From: Bacteroidales bacterium
GTDB taxonomy: Bacteria > Bacteroidota > Bacteroidia > Bacteroidales > UBA932
Assembly: GCA_017509685.1 (NCBI GenBank)
Contig: JAFWPA010000005.1
Span: 1-64,000 of the forward strand
Direction of reading: 5' to 3'
DNA length: 64,000 bases
Part shown: piece by piece, positions 17,356 to 27,075 of the stretch
Layout of the letters: each line of letters starts with the position of its first letter
How positions within the stretch are numbered: position 1 is the first letter of the stretch
The notes under the pieces: model-generated
What the model saw: the letters and a program-made list of their open reading frames with translations, nothing else
Database searches by the model: none
What the model was told of the DNA's origin: nothing
Made by a program: the position numbers and the translations under genes

Positions 17356-19173
17356 TTAGAGGTTGTCATAGCCGTAATCGTTCTTGATGATGCCCTGACT
17401 GTTGGTCATGGTGTCATTGAAGATGGGCCAGAACATATGCTGAACGGGGTCGCCGACATAGATGCCGTCGATGCGTTCGGCATAGAAACCGGTCTTCTTG
17501 GCATCGTCGTACTTGGTCACGTAACCGGTTTCCACTTCGTATCCGGCGGGAGCCTTCTCACCGGGAGCCAGGAACTGGATGTCCAGGGTCAGACCGTCCT
17601 CGGAGGGGGCGTAGGCAATGTCACCGCTGAGGGCGGCATAGGCGCCGGTGAGGTCGCGAAGAGCCTTCATTTCGGTCTTGGCGTCATCCAGGGCGCTCTT
17701 CAGACGGTTCCAGCGGATGAGGTCGGCCTTGCGGAGGAACTCACCGCAGAACTCCAGGGCGCGCTCCTTGGCCACGGCCTCGAAGAAAGCGTCCTGAGTG
17801 CCCAGGGTAGCCACATAGGCGGCAGCGGCGTCTTCGCCGCAGGCACGGGCGCGCACTTCCTCCAGATACTTCTTGGCTTCGGCGGGACCATTGAGTGCAT
17901 TCTCAATCTCGGCGGCCATCAGCAGAATGTCGGAGTAACGCATGACCACGGGCTTGATGCCGTCGTCGTTACCACCAGAGTAGGGCTGGGCGTCCATCCA
18001 TTCGAAACGGTATTTACCGAAGTACCACTTGCCGATTCCGGCAGGTTCCTGGGTATTGTCCTTGTTCCACTTGAAGTTGACGCAGGTTACGTCGCGACGC
18101 TGGTCGCCTTCGTCATACATGAAGTACACGGTGGGAAGCGGACCGGCGTCACCGCCACGGTCGACGCCGTTGGAGTACTGGGAACCTTCCGACTTGATGG
18201 CGTAGGTGAAGTTCCAGCGGCCACGGCCGGCGCCGAAGGGAATCACGTACAGCGTCTCGTAGGCGGGACCCGCGGTGAGGTTGTTCATATTGCTCTGCTT
18301 GTACCAGTAGTTCTGGTAGTCGGCTTCCAGGGAGGCCTTGCCATAAGCGTCCTTCAGGTAATTGAGAGCCTTGGGGTAGAGGACATCCTTCTGGAGTTCG
18401 GGATCGGAGCTCAGGCGCACGGTACCCAGGTCACCGGTACCCACCTGACCGTCTTCGGGACGGATGGCGTAACCGGAAGCCATGAGGGCGATGCGGGCGT
18501 ACAGGCCTTCGGCAAACACCTTGTTCACACGGTCGGTGCGGGAAGTGGCGGCCGTTTCACCGGGATTCGGGAGGTAAGGGATAGCCTCTTCCAGGTCGGC
18601 AAGGATCGCTTTGTAAATCACGTCACGGCTCTCCTTGGGAGCATAGATGGTCTCCGAGGTAAGCGGAACGAAGCGGGCGGGCACATCTCCCCAGGCCTTG
18701 GTGAGGTCGTAGTAGATCATGGCGCGCAGCGTAAGGGCTTCGCCCAGCAGGTAAGCCATCTCGGGACGGTTTTCGGGGTCTCCGTAGGCACGGACGCCCT
18801 CGATGACCAGGTTGGCGCGCTCAATGCCCATATACATGAGCGGGAACGGACCGTTGGAGAGGTTCAGCTGGCTGTTGTTGGGCAGGCAGTCATAGCCCGA
18901 GATATCGGACTTGCCGTCGCCCTGCTTGAAGGTGTTGTACCACTCGATGTCGGTATTGTGACCATACCAGGGCAGGAAACGGCCGCGGTAGGAGTTCACT
19001 TCGCAGAAAGCCTCGGTGATACCGTAAATGGTACCTTCCGTGAGGGAGTAGTTGGCATATACGGTGGCGGAGTCAAAAGCCGACGGGGAGTCGCTGTCCA
19101 GGAGCTTTTCGCAGGAAGACGCCGCAAAAGCCATCACGGCCACGGAAAGAATATAGTATACAATCTTTTTCAT
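17356..19173 (-). CDS. SusD/RagB-family pectin-oligosaccharide binding lipoprotein
   Basis: A 605-residue SusD-like outer-membrane lipoprotein that caps its SusC partner and captures glycans. The signal is MKKIVYYILSVAVMAFAASSC (Cys21). Family features are the TPR-type helical core (EALTLRAMIYYDLTKAWGDVPARFVPL), the C-terminal RYSDILLMAAEIENAL block, and RALEFCGEFLRKADLIRWNRL, followed by an aromatic end (HMFWPIFNDTM). It follows SusC by 12 nt and precedes the four-module lipoprotein by 13 nt. The pectin substrate is inferred from the flanking lyase, esterase and hydrolase genes. Confidence 0.92.
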   Translation of the reverse strand: MKKIVYYILSVAVMAFAASSCEKLLDSDSPSAFDSATVYANYSLTEGTIYGITEAFCEVNSYRGRFLPWYGHNTDIEWYNTFKQGDGKSDISGYDCLPNNSQLNLSNGPFPLMYMGIERANLVIEGVRAYGDPENRPEMAYLLGEALTLRAMIYYDLTKAWGDVPARFVPLTSETIYAPKESRDVIYKAILADLEEAIPYLPNPGETAATSRTDRVNKVFAEGLYARIALMASGYAIRPEDGQVGTGDLGTVRLSSDPELQKDVLYPKALNYLKDAYGKASLEADYQNYWYKQSNMNNLTAGPAYETLYVIPFGAGRGRWNFTYAIKSEGSQYSNGVDRGGDAGPLPTVYFMYDEGDQRRDVTCVNFKWNKDNTQEPAGIGKWYFGKYRFEWMDAQPYSGGNDDGIKPVVMRYSDILLMAAEIENALNGPAEAKKYLEEVRARACGEDAAAAYVATLGTQDAFFEAVAKERALEFCGEFLRKADLIRWNRLKSALDDAKTEMKALRDLTGAYAALSGDIAYAPSEDGLTLDIQFLAPGEKAPAGYEVETGYVTKYDDAKKTGFYAERIDGIYVGDPVQHMFWPIFNDTMTNSQGIIKNDYGYDNL

Positions 19174-19185
19174 ATTCTTTTCGGA

Positions 19186-22100
19186 TTAGAAGGTGAGGTT
19201 GATACCGGCCACGAAGCCAATGCTCTTGGGATAGGCCGAATAGTCTACGCCGGGGGTCAGCGGAGTGGCACGGCGGGTGTCCACTTCCGGATCATAGCCG
19301 GAGTACTTGGTGAGGCACAGGAGGTTGGTGCCGGTCACGTAGATACGGGCGCGGCGCAGGTGCACCTTCTGGGTGAGTTTCTCGGGCAGGGTGTAACCCA
19401 GGGTCACGCTCTGCAGGCGCAGGAAGGAAGCGTCCTCCACGGCCCAGTCGCTGAACACGGCGTTGCCCACGAAGGGAGCCCACATGGTCTTGCCCGCGTT
19501 CACGGTCTTGAGGGTCTCGGCGTCGGTAATCATTTCACCGGTGGTCCAGTCAATGTTGGTCCAGCGGTTCTTGACATCCATCGCGTTGACGAGGTTGCGG
19601 TTGTAGAACTTGCGGGAGCTGGTGAATTCCACCTTGTTGGCGTTGTACACCTGGTTGCCGATCATGAAGTTGAAGTTGGCGCTGAAATCAAAACCGTACA
19701 GGTAACCGGAAAGGTTGAAGCCGCCGGTGAAGTCCGGGCTGGCGTTTCCGATCACGGTGCGGTCGGCCACGGTCACCTTGTTGTCCTCGCTGCCGTCAAT
19801 GTTCTTGTACTTGGGAGCGCCGGGCACCAGATAAGATGCGCCGATGACGGCGCTGCAGTCCACCACACCTTCGTTCAGCACCCACTTGGAGCCGTTCCAG
19901 GTGAAGTCGTCGGGGCTGTACATGCCGTCGCTCACAAAGCCGTACATATTGCCCAGAGGCTGTCCCACCTCAACGATGTAGTCGTCTCCGATTTCGGTGG
20001 AAGCCCAGTAGGACTGAGCCGTGATCTTTGTCAGACCGCCCAGGTCGGTGACTACATTCTTGTTGTAAGCAATGTTGCCGCCGATGGACAGGGAGAAGTC
20101 TTTCTTCTGGAAGATGGGAGCGTTGAGGGTGAGTTCGACACCGCGGTTGCGGGTAGAGCCCAGGTTGCGGTACTGGCTGTCATAACCGGAGCCCGTAATG
20201 GGGAAGTTAATCAGCAGATTCTTGATGTCGTTCTGATACACTTCCACGCTACCGCTCAGACGGCTCTGGAAGAAGGAGAAGTCCACACCGATGTTATGGG
20301 TATAGGTAGTCTCCCAGGTGAGGTCGGGATTGTTCATAATCTTGCCGGCCATCCAGTAGTTGTTGCTCTGGCTCAGCCAGGCGGTAACGGTGGAGCTGTA
20401 CTGCTTCACCAACTGGCCGGAAGGGATGTTGTTGTTACCGGCGGTACCAAAGCTGTAACGGAGTTTCAACTGATCCAGCCAGCTGTGGGAAGCATCCATC
20501 CAGGGCTCGTTGGAGATGGTCCAGGAAGCAGCTGCGGAGGGGAAGAAGCCCCAGCGGTTGCCGCGGGAGAACTTGGAGCTGCCGTCGGCGCGCAGCGTGG
20601 CGCCAATGGAGTAGCGGTGCTTGTAGTCGTAGTTCACACGGCCGAAGAAGGACAGCAGCTTGTCGTCGGGATTGAAATAGTTGTTGGTAGATGCAGGCGT
20701 GCCGGAAGACATGAAGTTCCAGGCCATGGGAGCATCGTAGGAAGCATTGAGACCATCCACCATGGTGGTGAGTATGTTGCTCTGCGTGATGGTGAGTTCT
20801 TCACCCAGCAGGACACTCAGGTTGTGGTCGTCGTTCTTGAAGACGCTGGCGAAGTCGTAATTGAGGGTGTTGGTATTGCGATACCTGGTGCGGAAGGTTT
20901 CCTTGTGCTGGTTGGAAACGCCCGTCTTGTCCGTAGAGTTGTTGGCCACATAGTAGGTGGTCATACCGTAGAAGCGGTCGTCGCTCTGGGTGAATTTCTC
21001 CAGGCCGCCCTCGATCTTGAGGTTCAGCTTGTCCACGATGTTCCAGTTGAAGGCGGCGTTGGCGTTCAGCGTCACGCGGATGCGGCGGCTGTCGTTGTCA
21101 GACACGGAGAGGAGCGGCGGAGCGTTGTCGCCATAGTCCTGCTCTTCGTCAACGCCCTGGATATTGGTGGCGATGGGAATGGGAGTGTAACTTACGGCAT
21201 GCTTGAGTCGGCCGTTACCGGAAGTGGTACCGGTGTCGTTGATGCCGTTGGCGCCGCCGCCGCGCACGTTCACGCGGGAATAACGCACGTTGGCGTCGAT
21301 GGACGTGCGGTCCGATGTCTTGAAGTTACCCTTGAAGTTAAGGTTGTCACGGGAGTAGTTGGAACCCACCATGATGGCCTCGTCGCCCATATGGGCATAA
21401 CCCAGGGTCCAGTTCACGGTCTCGCTGCTGCCACTCACGGAAGCGTCCACGCTGAAGGTGGAACCGGTGCGGCCGAACACGGCGTTGATCCAGTTGTTGG
21501 TGGGCAGGCCCGCATACATATCGATGTCTTCGAACGTGCCGAAGTAGGGCTCGTAGTAGGAGCTGAGGTTGTCGCGGAGGACGCCCAGTTCATACTGGAA
21601 CTTCACGAAATTCTCGGAATCCATTGCCTGGATGGCGCCTTTGTTGGCCATGGTCTTGAGACCCCAATAAGCGTTGAGCTTCACAGAGATCTTCTGACCT
21701 TTCTCGGCGTTCTTGGTGGTAACAATCACAACACCATTGGCACCACGGGAACCGTAGATGGCGGTGGAGAAAGCGTCCTTGAGCACGTCGATGGACTGGA
21801 TTTCGGAGGAAGGGATGTCGTTGATGGATTCCACAGGGAAGCCGTCCACAATGTACAGCGGACTGCTGTCCTGGGTAATGGAACCGCCACCACGGACACG
21901 GATCTTGATGTCGGCGTCGGGGTCACCTTCCGTGGTGACAACGGACACACCGGCCATCTTGCCGGACAGGGCCTGGGACACGGTGGTCACCGGCTGTTCG
22001 GCCAGTTTGTCGGAGCCTACGGACGACACGGAACCCAGCAGGTCGCGGCGCTTGACGGTGGCATAACCCACCACAACCACCTCGTCCAGGAAGGTCTGGT

Positions 22101-22389
22101 CGGCCTTGAGGACCACATTGATTTCCGTCTGCCCGTTGATGGCGACGGTCTGGTCTGCCAGTCCGATGAAGGAGAAGACCAGATTCACTGCATCTGCGGG
22201 AACCGAGAGGACATAGTCTCCGTCGATACCGGTGATGGTGCCGATAGAGGTGCCCTCAACCAGGACGCCCGCGCCGATGAGCGGCTCTCCGGTCTCGTCG
22301 GTCACGATACCTTTAATGGTAGTCTGGGCCGACAGGGAAAGGGCCGTCACCATGCCAAGCAGTGCAAGAATGAGTTTCTTTGCTTTCAT
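19186..22389 (-). CDS. SusC/RagA-family TonB-dependent transporter (pectin oligosaccharides)
   Basis: A 1067-residue outer-membrane transporter. Order: signal peptide (ends LSLSAQ), carboxypeptidase-D regulatory-like domain about 23-98 (IKGIVTDETGEPLIGAGVLV), TonB-box-like segment DEVVVVGYATVKRRD, plug domain about 115-230 with the family hallmark SIDVLKDAFSTAIYGSRGANGVVIVTTK, then the 22-strand barrel ending in an aromatic-type terminus (AGINLTF). It exports nothing by itself; with the following SusD it imports oligosaccharides using TonB/ExbBD energy. Separated from PL1 by 32 nt with no clear promoter, so probably part of the long operon starting at GH28. Confidence 0.93.
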   Translation of the reverse strand: MKAKKLILALLGMVTALSLSAQTTIKGIVTDETGEPLIGAGVLVEGTSIGTITGIDGDYVLSVPADAVNLVFSFIGLADQTVAINGQTEINVVLKADQTFLDEVVVVGYATVKRRDLLGSVSSVGSDKLAEQPVTTVSQALSGKMAGVSVVTTEGDPDADIKIRVRGGGSITQDSSPLYIVDGFPVESINDIPSSEIQSIDVLKDAFSTAIYGSRGANGVVIVTTKNAEKGQKISVKLNAYWGLKTMANKGAIQAMDSENFVKFQYELGVLRDNLSSYYEPYFGTFEDIDMYAGLPTNNWINAVFGRTGSTFSVDASVSGSSETVNWTLGYAHMGDEAIMVGSNYSRDNLNFKGNFKTSDRTSIDANVRYSRVNVRGGGANGINDTGTTSGNGRLKHAVSYTPIPIATNIQGVDEEQDYGDNAPPLLSVSDNDSRRIRVTLNANAAFNWNIVDKLNLKIEGGLEKFTQSDDRFYGMTTYYVANNSTDKTGVSNQHKETFRTRYRNTNTLNYDFASVFKNDDHNLSVLLGEELTITQSNILTTMVDGLNASYDAPMAWNFMSSGTPASTNNYFNPDDKLLSFFGRVNYDYKHRYSIGATLRADGSSKFSRGNRWGFFPSAAASWTISNEPWMDASHSWLDQLKLRYSFGTAGNNNIPSGQLVKQYSSTVTAWLSQSNNYWMAGKIMNNPDLTWETTYTHNIGVDFSFFQSRLSGSVEVYQNDIKNLLINFPITGSGYDSQYRNLGSTRNRGVELTLNAPIFQKKDFSLSIGGNIAYNKNVVTDLGGLTKITAQSYWASTEIGDDYIVEVGQPLGNMYGFVSDGMYSPDDFTWNGSKWVLNEGVVDCSAVIGASYLVPGAPKYKNIDGSEDNKVTVADRTVIGNASPDFTGGFNLSGYLYGFDFSANFNFMIGNQVYNANKVEFTSSRKFYNRNLVNAMDVKNRWTNIDWTTGEMITDAETLKTVNAGKTMWAPFVGNAVFSDWAVEDASFLRLQSVTLGYTLPEKLTQKVHLRRARIYVTGTNLLCLTKYSGYDPEVDTRRATPLTPGVDYSAYPKSIGFVAGINLTF

Positions 22390-22421
22390 TAGCGTTGGTT
22401 GTTAGTTAATAATTATTAGGA

Positions 22422-24263
22422 TTAAAGATTTGTATAGCTTGCTGCCGTGCCCTGTCCGGTGACGATGTCTTTCACCAGATAGTGCAGGTACATTTCCAGG
22501 TTGGAGTAGCGGCCGTATTTGTCCAGCGTGACGGCGGCGCCGTCGTTGGCATTGGTCTTGTCCAGGCCCCAGGCATCTTCATAGGAGTCGGGAATACCGT
22601 CACGGTCGGTGTCGATGATGTCGGTGCCGCTGTAAGCGGGCCAACCGCCGGCGTCGGACTGGGTGTCAATGAACCCGTTCTGCGATCCCTTGGAACCCGT
22701 GCAGGTGTAGGTGCGGGTGCGGGTGTCTTTCACCACACGTTCGTCCACGGAATCCCGCTTAAGGGAGGCGCCCACATAGGAGAGAACGGCGGAGTAGCCG
22801 TCCTGCGCGCTCTGTACGGACACGTAGGTGGCTTGCTGGGGATAAGTGAACCGGGAGGCCGATTTGATGAGGGCGACGGTCTCGGCATTGGCCGTGGTGC
22901 CCTTCCAATTGTCGTCATTCATACCGGCCGCCTTTTCGGAACTGTCATCCATGAAATTGCCGTCCATGTAATAATGGCCGGGAACGATGGTGATGCTGCC
23001 GGTCTTGCCCGTGCAGTTGCTGCAGTCCTTGGTCCAGGGATCGATGAAACGGACTTTTCCCGAGGTGGTGGCGGGACCCGGCTTGTAGTAATTGTTGATA
23101 AGGTTGTATTTACGGTAGTCGTTGCTGTCGTTGGCGCTTTCTCCGCCGTAGGTGCCGTTATCTCCCCAGTTGTAGATGACGTTGTTCACCAGGGTCACGG
23201 GGCCCTTGAGGAGGCTCAGGTAGTCGTGGTCCAGACGGGGATTGCGGCTGTCGTGGTGGGCCAGCAGGTTGTGGTGGTAGCTGGCGTTGGAGCCGCCCCA
23301 CAGGCCGCCGTAGCCGTGCGTTCCCTTCCCGTGGATGGAATTGCGGAGGCTCTCGGACAGGATGCTCCACTGGAGGGTGAAGTCCGTCATACCGTAGAAG
23401 CTGCCACACTCGTCGGTGTTCCAGGACAGGGAGCAGTGGTCGATAATCACATTCTGCACGTTGTCATCGGCATTCAGGTTCATGGCGTCGTTCTCGTAAG
23501 CCTTTTCGTCTCCCATGCGGCAACGGATATAGCGGATGATAACGTTGCTGGTACGGATATGCAGCGTGTAGTTCTTGAGGCAGATGCCATCTCCGGGGGC
23601 CGTCTGGCCGGCGATGGTGACATCCCCGTTCTTGATGTTCAGGGCACTCTGGAGCTCGATGAGACCGGCCACGTCAAAGACGATGATGCGGGCGCCCTTG
23701 GTCTCGATGGCAGCGCGGAGGGACCCCTCTCCCTTATCGTTGAGGTTGGTCACGTGGATGACCTTTCCGCCGCGTCCGCCGGTAGTGAACATGCCGCCGC
23801 CTTCAGCGCCGGGGAAAGCGCGGGCCACGCCGTCTTCCTCATACGACGGAATGGCGAAGTCCTCATAGGTGACAGCGGAGGGCTTGGGACCCGGATCGGG
23901 CGTAATCTCCCCCGCCGTGCGGGCGTCCAGCCAGGTGTAGGCCGATTCCCCTTCGGCATTCACGGCCTTTACGCCAAAACGGTAGTCGGTGGCCTTGGCC
24001 AGGCCTTCCACCTTCACGTTGCGGGCCGTGGCAGTACCGCTCTGGGCCTCGTTCCCGGCCAGGGTAAGGGTCCAGGCGTAAGAGGTGGCTCCGCTCACCG
24101 CATTCCACTGGAACGTGAGGCTGGTCTCCGTGGCGTCATGCAGGGTTAAGCCGGCCGGAGCGGCGGGCGCACCGCCCTCCTGCTCCTCGCCGCCCGTCTT
24201 CCCACAGGAGAACAGGCACAGGGCAGCCATCAGCAGGCAGATATACAGGTTCATCTTCTTCAT
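22422..24263 (-). CDS. Pectate lyase family 1 lipoprotein with FN3 domain
   Basis: A 613-residue lipoprotein (signal ends LCLFSC, Cys20) expected to cleave polygalacturonate by beta-elimination, leaving 4,5-unsaturated ends. An FN3 domain spans about 35-118. The PL1 right-handed beta-helix spans about 145-540, with FPGAEGGGMFTTGGRGG, the calcium-site region around NVIIDHCSLSWNTDE, and the catalytic-arginine motif SRNPR (R340/R343). The C-terminus has a calcium-loop repeat (DTDRDGIPDSYED), usual in Bacteroidetes pectate lyases. Its ATG overlaps the GH105 stop (ATGA). The FN3 domain closely resembles the one in the CE8 lipoprotein at 4564-6222 (ATETSLT-QWNAV). Confidence 0.9.
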   Translation of the reverse strand: MKKMNLYICLLMAALCLFSCGKTGGEEQEGGAPAAPAGLTLHDATETSLTFQWNAVSGATSYAWTLTLAGNEAQSGTATARNVKVEGLAKATDYRFGVKAVNAEGESAYTWLDARTAGEITPDPGPKPSAVTYEDFAIPSYEEDGVARAFPGAEGGGMFTTGGRGGKVIHVTNLNDKGEGSLRAAIETKGARIIVFDVAGLIELQSALNIKNGDVTIAGQTAPGDGICLKNYTLHIRTSNVIIRYIRCRMGDEKAYENDAMNLNADDNVQNVIIDHCSLSWNTDECGSFYGMTDFTLQWSILSESLRNSIHGKGTHGYGGLWGGSNASYHHNLLAHHDSRNPRLDHDYLSLLKGPVTLVNNVIYNWGDNGTYGGESANDSNDYRKYNLINNYYKPGPATTSGKVRFIDPWTKDCSNCTGKTGSITIVPGHYYMDGNFMDDSSEKAAGMNDDNWKGTTANAETVALIKSASRFTYPQQATYVSVQSAQDGYSAVLSYVGASLKRDSVDERVVKDTRTRTYTCTGSKGSQNGFIDTQSDAGGWPAYSGTDIIDTDRDGIPDSYEDAWGLDKTNANDGAAVTLDKYGRYSNLEMYLHYLVKDIVTGQGTAASYTNL

Positions 24264-25426
24264 ATTCTCTCATATTCCAGTGCCGCCCAGATGAGGGGTC
24301 CGATACCCTTGGGATCGTTGGAGCGGACAGGCTCGTTGATATAATAGTCGTAGTCTCCGCTGCGGTTGTCCTTGCCGCCCAGGCCGGCCACCTCACAGCA
24401 GGAATCCAGGTTCGTGAGGCCGTCTTCATCCACACGGACAAAAGTGCTTACCAGCTCTTCAAAACGGGTGCGGGCATCGGCCTGCGAAATGCCGTCCAGC
24501 ACGCCCAGGCGGGTTCCCTTGAGCATGGCGTACACGAACATCGCGCTGGCGGTGGCCTCCAGATAATTGCCTTCCGCATAAGGGCGGTCCAGCACCTGGT
24601 ACCACATGCCGGTTTGTTGGTCGGCGAAGAGCGGGATGGCCTGGAAGCAGCTGTTCAGGATGCGCACCAGGGCGTCCTGCTGCTCGCCGGCCGGAAGAAT
24701 CTCAATCACATCTACCAGCGCCATCGCGTACCAGCCCATGGCACGGCCCCAGGCGTGGGCGCTCTGCCCGTTCTCCGGGTTGCACCAGAACATCTGGTGG
24801 GAAGAATCCCAGGCGTGGCGCAGCAGGCCGGTTTCGGGGTCCAGGGTATGGTCATAGACCGTCTGGAACTGCAGGACGATGTCGTTGAAATGGGCCTCGC
24901 GCTGCAGGCTGTCGGTCACGTAACGCACGGTGTATTCGGCATAGAAAGGCTGGGCCATATACAGGCCGTCCAGCCACATCTGGTTGGGGTATATCTTCTT
25001 GTGCCAGAAGCCGCCTTCCGAGGTGCGGGGATGGTCAAGAATCTGGTTGTAAAGCGTATCCATGGCGGCGCGATACTTCTCCTTTCCCGTCATATCGTAG
25101 AGCTGGAAAAGGGTGCGTCCGGGGCAGATATGGTCCGTAGAATAATTGCTCTTTTTGTACTTGTAGATGCGGCCGGTGCTGTCGATGATGGCGTCGTACC
25201 AGGCGTCCACATAATCGAAGGCCTCTTCGGGCGCTGCATCCAACAGGGCCTTGAGTTCAAGGCCGGTGGTGTAGTTCCACTTCAGGTTTCCTTCCTGGCC
25301 GTCAATGTAGGTGGCCTGGGGACAGCGAACCATCTCCGAACGGACCACCTCCATGGACAGCGGGGCCTTGGCCGTACACGCGGCCAAGGCAAACACACAC
25401 ATTATGAAATTTAAAGAACGCATCAT
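24260..25426 (-). CDS. Unsaturated galacturonyl/rhamnogalacturonyl hydrolase lipoprotein (GH105)
   Basis: A 388-residue GH105 enzyme that releases 4-deoxy-4,5-unsaturated galacturonate from the non-reducing end of lyase products. The alpha/alpha barrel motifs are clear: FWHKKIYPNQMWLDGLYMAQPF with catalytic D153, LRHAWDSS, and GRAMGWYAMALVDV. The start at 25426 gives an ATGA overlap with the upstream stop and a lipoprotein signal (FALAAC, Cys17), so the enzyme faces the periplasm or surface. The product would rearrange to 5-keto-4-deoxyuronate, the substrate of KduI. The choice between M at 25426 and the adjacent M at 25423 is arbitrary. Confidence 0.9.
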   Translation of the reverse strand: MMRSLNFIMCVFALAACTAKAPLSMEVVRSEMVRCPQATYIDGQEGNLKWNYTTGLELKALLDAAPEEAFDYVDAWYDAIIDSTGRIYKYKKSNYSTDHICPGRTLFQLYDMTGKEKYRAAMDTLYNQILDHPRTSEGGFWHKKIYPNQMWLDGLYMAQPFYAEYTVRYVTDSLQREAHFNDIVLQFQTVYDHTLDPETGLLRHAWDSSHQMFWCNPENGQSAHAWGRAMGWYAMALVDVIEILPAGEQQDALVRILNSCFQAIPLFADQQTGMWYQVLDRPYAEGNYLEATASAMFVYAMLKGTRLGVLDGISQADARTRFEELVSTFVRVDEDGLTNLDSCCEVAGLGGKDNRSGDYDYYINEPVRSNDPKGIGPLIWAALEYERI

Positions 25427-27075
25427 TTGTTGTTGTAAGGGTCCCAGACAATACCGTCCTGCTCCTGGTACATTACCTTCTGGAAAGTATAGTCTTTCAG
25501 GTCTTTCTCCTTCAGGGTATGGGCCCACTTCACGCGGGGTCCGCGGGCGCCGGGGCCGTAGTTGCCGTATTCGGCATAGAAAGAATTCTTCTTGGTGTCC
25601 GGCTTGCCTTCCTTCTCCCAGTCGTGCCAGCCTTCAGGCAATATGTGGCCGCCCAGCTCGCAGTTAATGAAAACGGTCTTGGCATAGGCGCCCCAGGGGC
25701 GGCCCAGGTAGCACTTGTCAATGCCTTCGTCGGCCGTGAGCTTGCAGTTCAGGAACACATAGCCGTACTTCTGACCCTGCAGCGTGCTGGCAGCCGTGAC
25801 ATAGCTGTTCTTCTTGGAATGGATGTGGCAATTCTCGAAGAAGGCAATGCTGGTACCGAAGATGAAATCAGTGGTACCCTCAATGTAGCAGTCCTTGAAG
25901 TAATTGCGCTTGATGCCGCCAAACTTGCCAAACCGGCCATAGGTGTACAGGGTGTCCTGGTTGCCCAGGAAACGGCAGCGGTTGAAGAAGAGGAAGTCGC
26001 CGTCGGTGAACACCGCCACCGCCTGGCCGATTTCCTTGCCCTCGCCGGCGCTGTTCTCGAAGCTCAGGTCTTCGAAGGTGATGTAGCTGGCGTGGATATA
26101 GATGGAGGCGCTGCCGGAAGTGCCCACGGCGATGTCCCGGTTGGGCCAGAGGGCCTTGGCGTATTTGTCAAACGTGATGAGCGTGTTATCGGCGCACTCA
26201 CCTTTAATATATAAGCGGAACTTGGTGTGCGGGATGGAAACCAGCTCCTTGTACACGCCGCTGCGGATGAGGAGACGGGTGATCTCCTTGTGGCTGTAGT
26301 CCGGGCAGGCGTCAATGGCTTCCTGCACGGTCATAAAGTCACCATGACCGTCGGCCGACACCACAAAATGATAGTACACCAGGCTCTTGGCCAGTTCGGG
26401 AAGCTGCTCCCGAATGCGGTCGCACACGATTTCCGTCACCTTGCGGGCGCCGCAGGGCACCAGGTGGGTGTTGTCGTCCTTGCCGGTGGAAATCATGAAA
26501 TACGCCTTGGAAGCTTCGTCCCCCAGCCCCTCGATCCAGTCCAGGGTGGGAGTGGTGATATCCAGAAGGGTGACGCCCTTTTCTTCGGCCACGGCCTTCA
26601 TGGCGGCGGGATAGTCCGTGTGGCAGTTGCGGTCCAGTTGGCCGTTCTTGAACCAGCGACGGGCCACCGGAGTCAGAAGCACGGGGATGCCGCCTTTTTC
26701 GCGCACGCCGTCGATATAGGTGCGCAGGTTGTCCTGGTAGGCGCCCCAGGCCGCCGCGTAGCGCGCGGGGTCATCGGCCTTGGCGTCGTTATGGCCGAAC
26801 TGGATGAACACATAGTCTCCGGGCTTTACGGCATTGTACACCTGGTCCCACAGGCCCAGGTCCATGAAGCTCTTGGTGCTGCGCCCGTTCTGGGCATAGT
26901 TGATCACCTTCACCTCGTCGGGGTTCAGGAAGTTCTGGAACATCATGCCCCAGCCGCGCTCCAGGCCCGCCTTGGGCAGGTCCTTTTCGGCCATGGTGCT
27001 GTCGCCCATCAGATGGACGGTGGTGAAGGAACTGGCCATAAACCAAACTATTGCCAGATAGAGGATTCTTTTCAT
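25423..27075 (-). CDS. CE12-CE8 fusion: pectin acetylesterase plus pectin methylesterase
   Basis: A 550-residue secreted two-domain esterase with an N-terminal signal sequence (about 1-18). The first domain (about 18-230) is an SGNH hydrolase of the rhamnogalacturonan acetylesterase type: GDS at 24-26, N63 in QNGRS, GHND at 94-97, and D201/H204 in DNTHL. The second (about 235-545) is a CE8 pectin methylesterase with D374 (GNQDTLY), D403 (TTDFIFG) and R459 (YLGRPW), all canonical. One polypeptide could therefore remove acetyl and methyl groups from pectin. It is coupled by ATGA overlaps to GH28 upstream and GH105 downstream. Confidence 0.92.
   Translation of the reverse strand: MKRILYLAIVWFMASSFTTVHLMGDSTMAEKDLPKAGLERGWGMMFQNFLNPDEVKVINYAQNGRSTKSFMDLGLWDQVYNAVKPGDYVFIQFGHNDAKADDPARYAAAWGAYQDNLRTYIDGVREKGGIPVLLTPVARRWFKNGQLDRNCHTDYPAAMKAVAEEKGVTLLDITTPTLDWIEGLGDEASKAYFMISTGKDDNTHLVPCGARKVTEIVCDRIREQLPELAKSLVYYHFVVSADGHGDFMTVQEAIDACPDYSHKEITRLLIRSGVYKELVSIPHTKFRLYIKGECADNTLITFDKYAKALWPNRDIAVGTSGSASIYIHASYITFEDLSFENSAGEGKEIGQAVAVFTDGDFLFFNRCRFLGNQDTLYTYGRFGKFGGIKRNYFKDCYIEGTTDFIFGTSIAFFENCHIHSKKNSYVTAASTLQGQKYGYVFLNCKLTADEGIDKCYLGRPWGAYAKTVFINCELGGHILPEGWHDWEKEGKPDTKKNSFYAEYGNYGPGARGPRVKWAHTLKEKDLKDYTFQKVMYQEQDGIVWDPYNNK

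Noticed and set aside
17152..22392. A 1746-codon open frame on the plus strand
   Set aside because: It is antisense to the SusC and SusD genes, which are clear. Composition is typical of a shadow frame.
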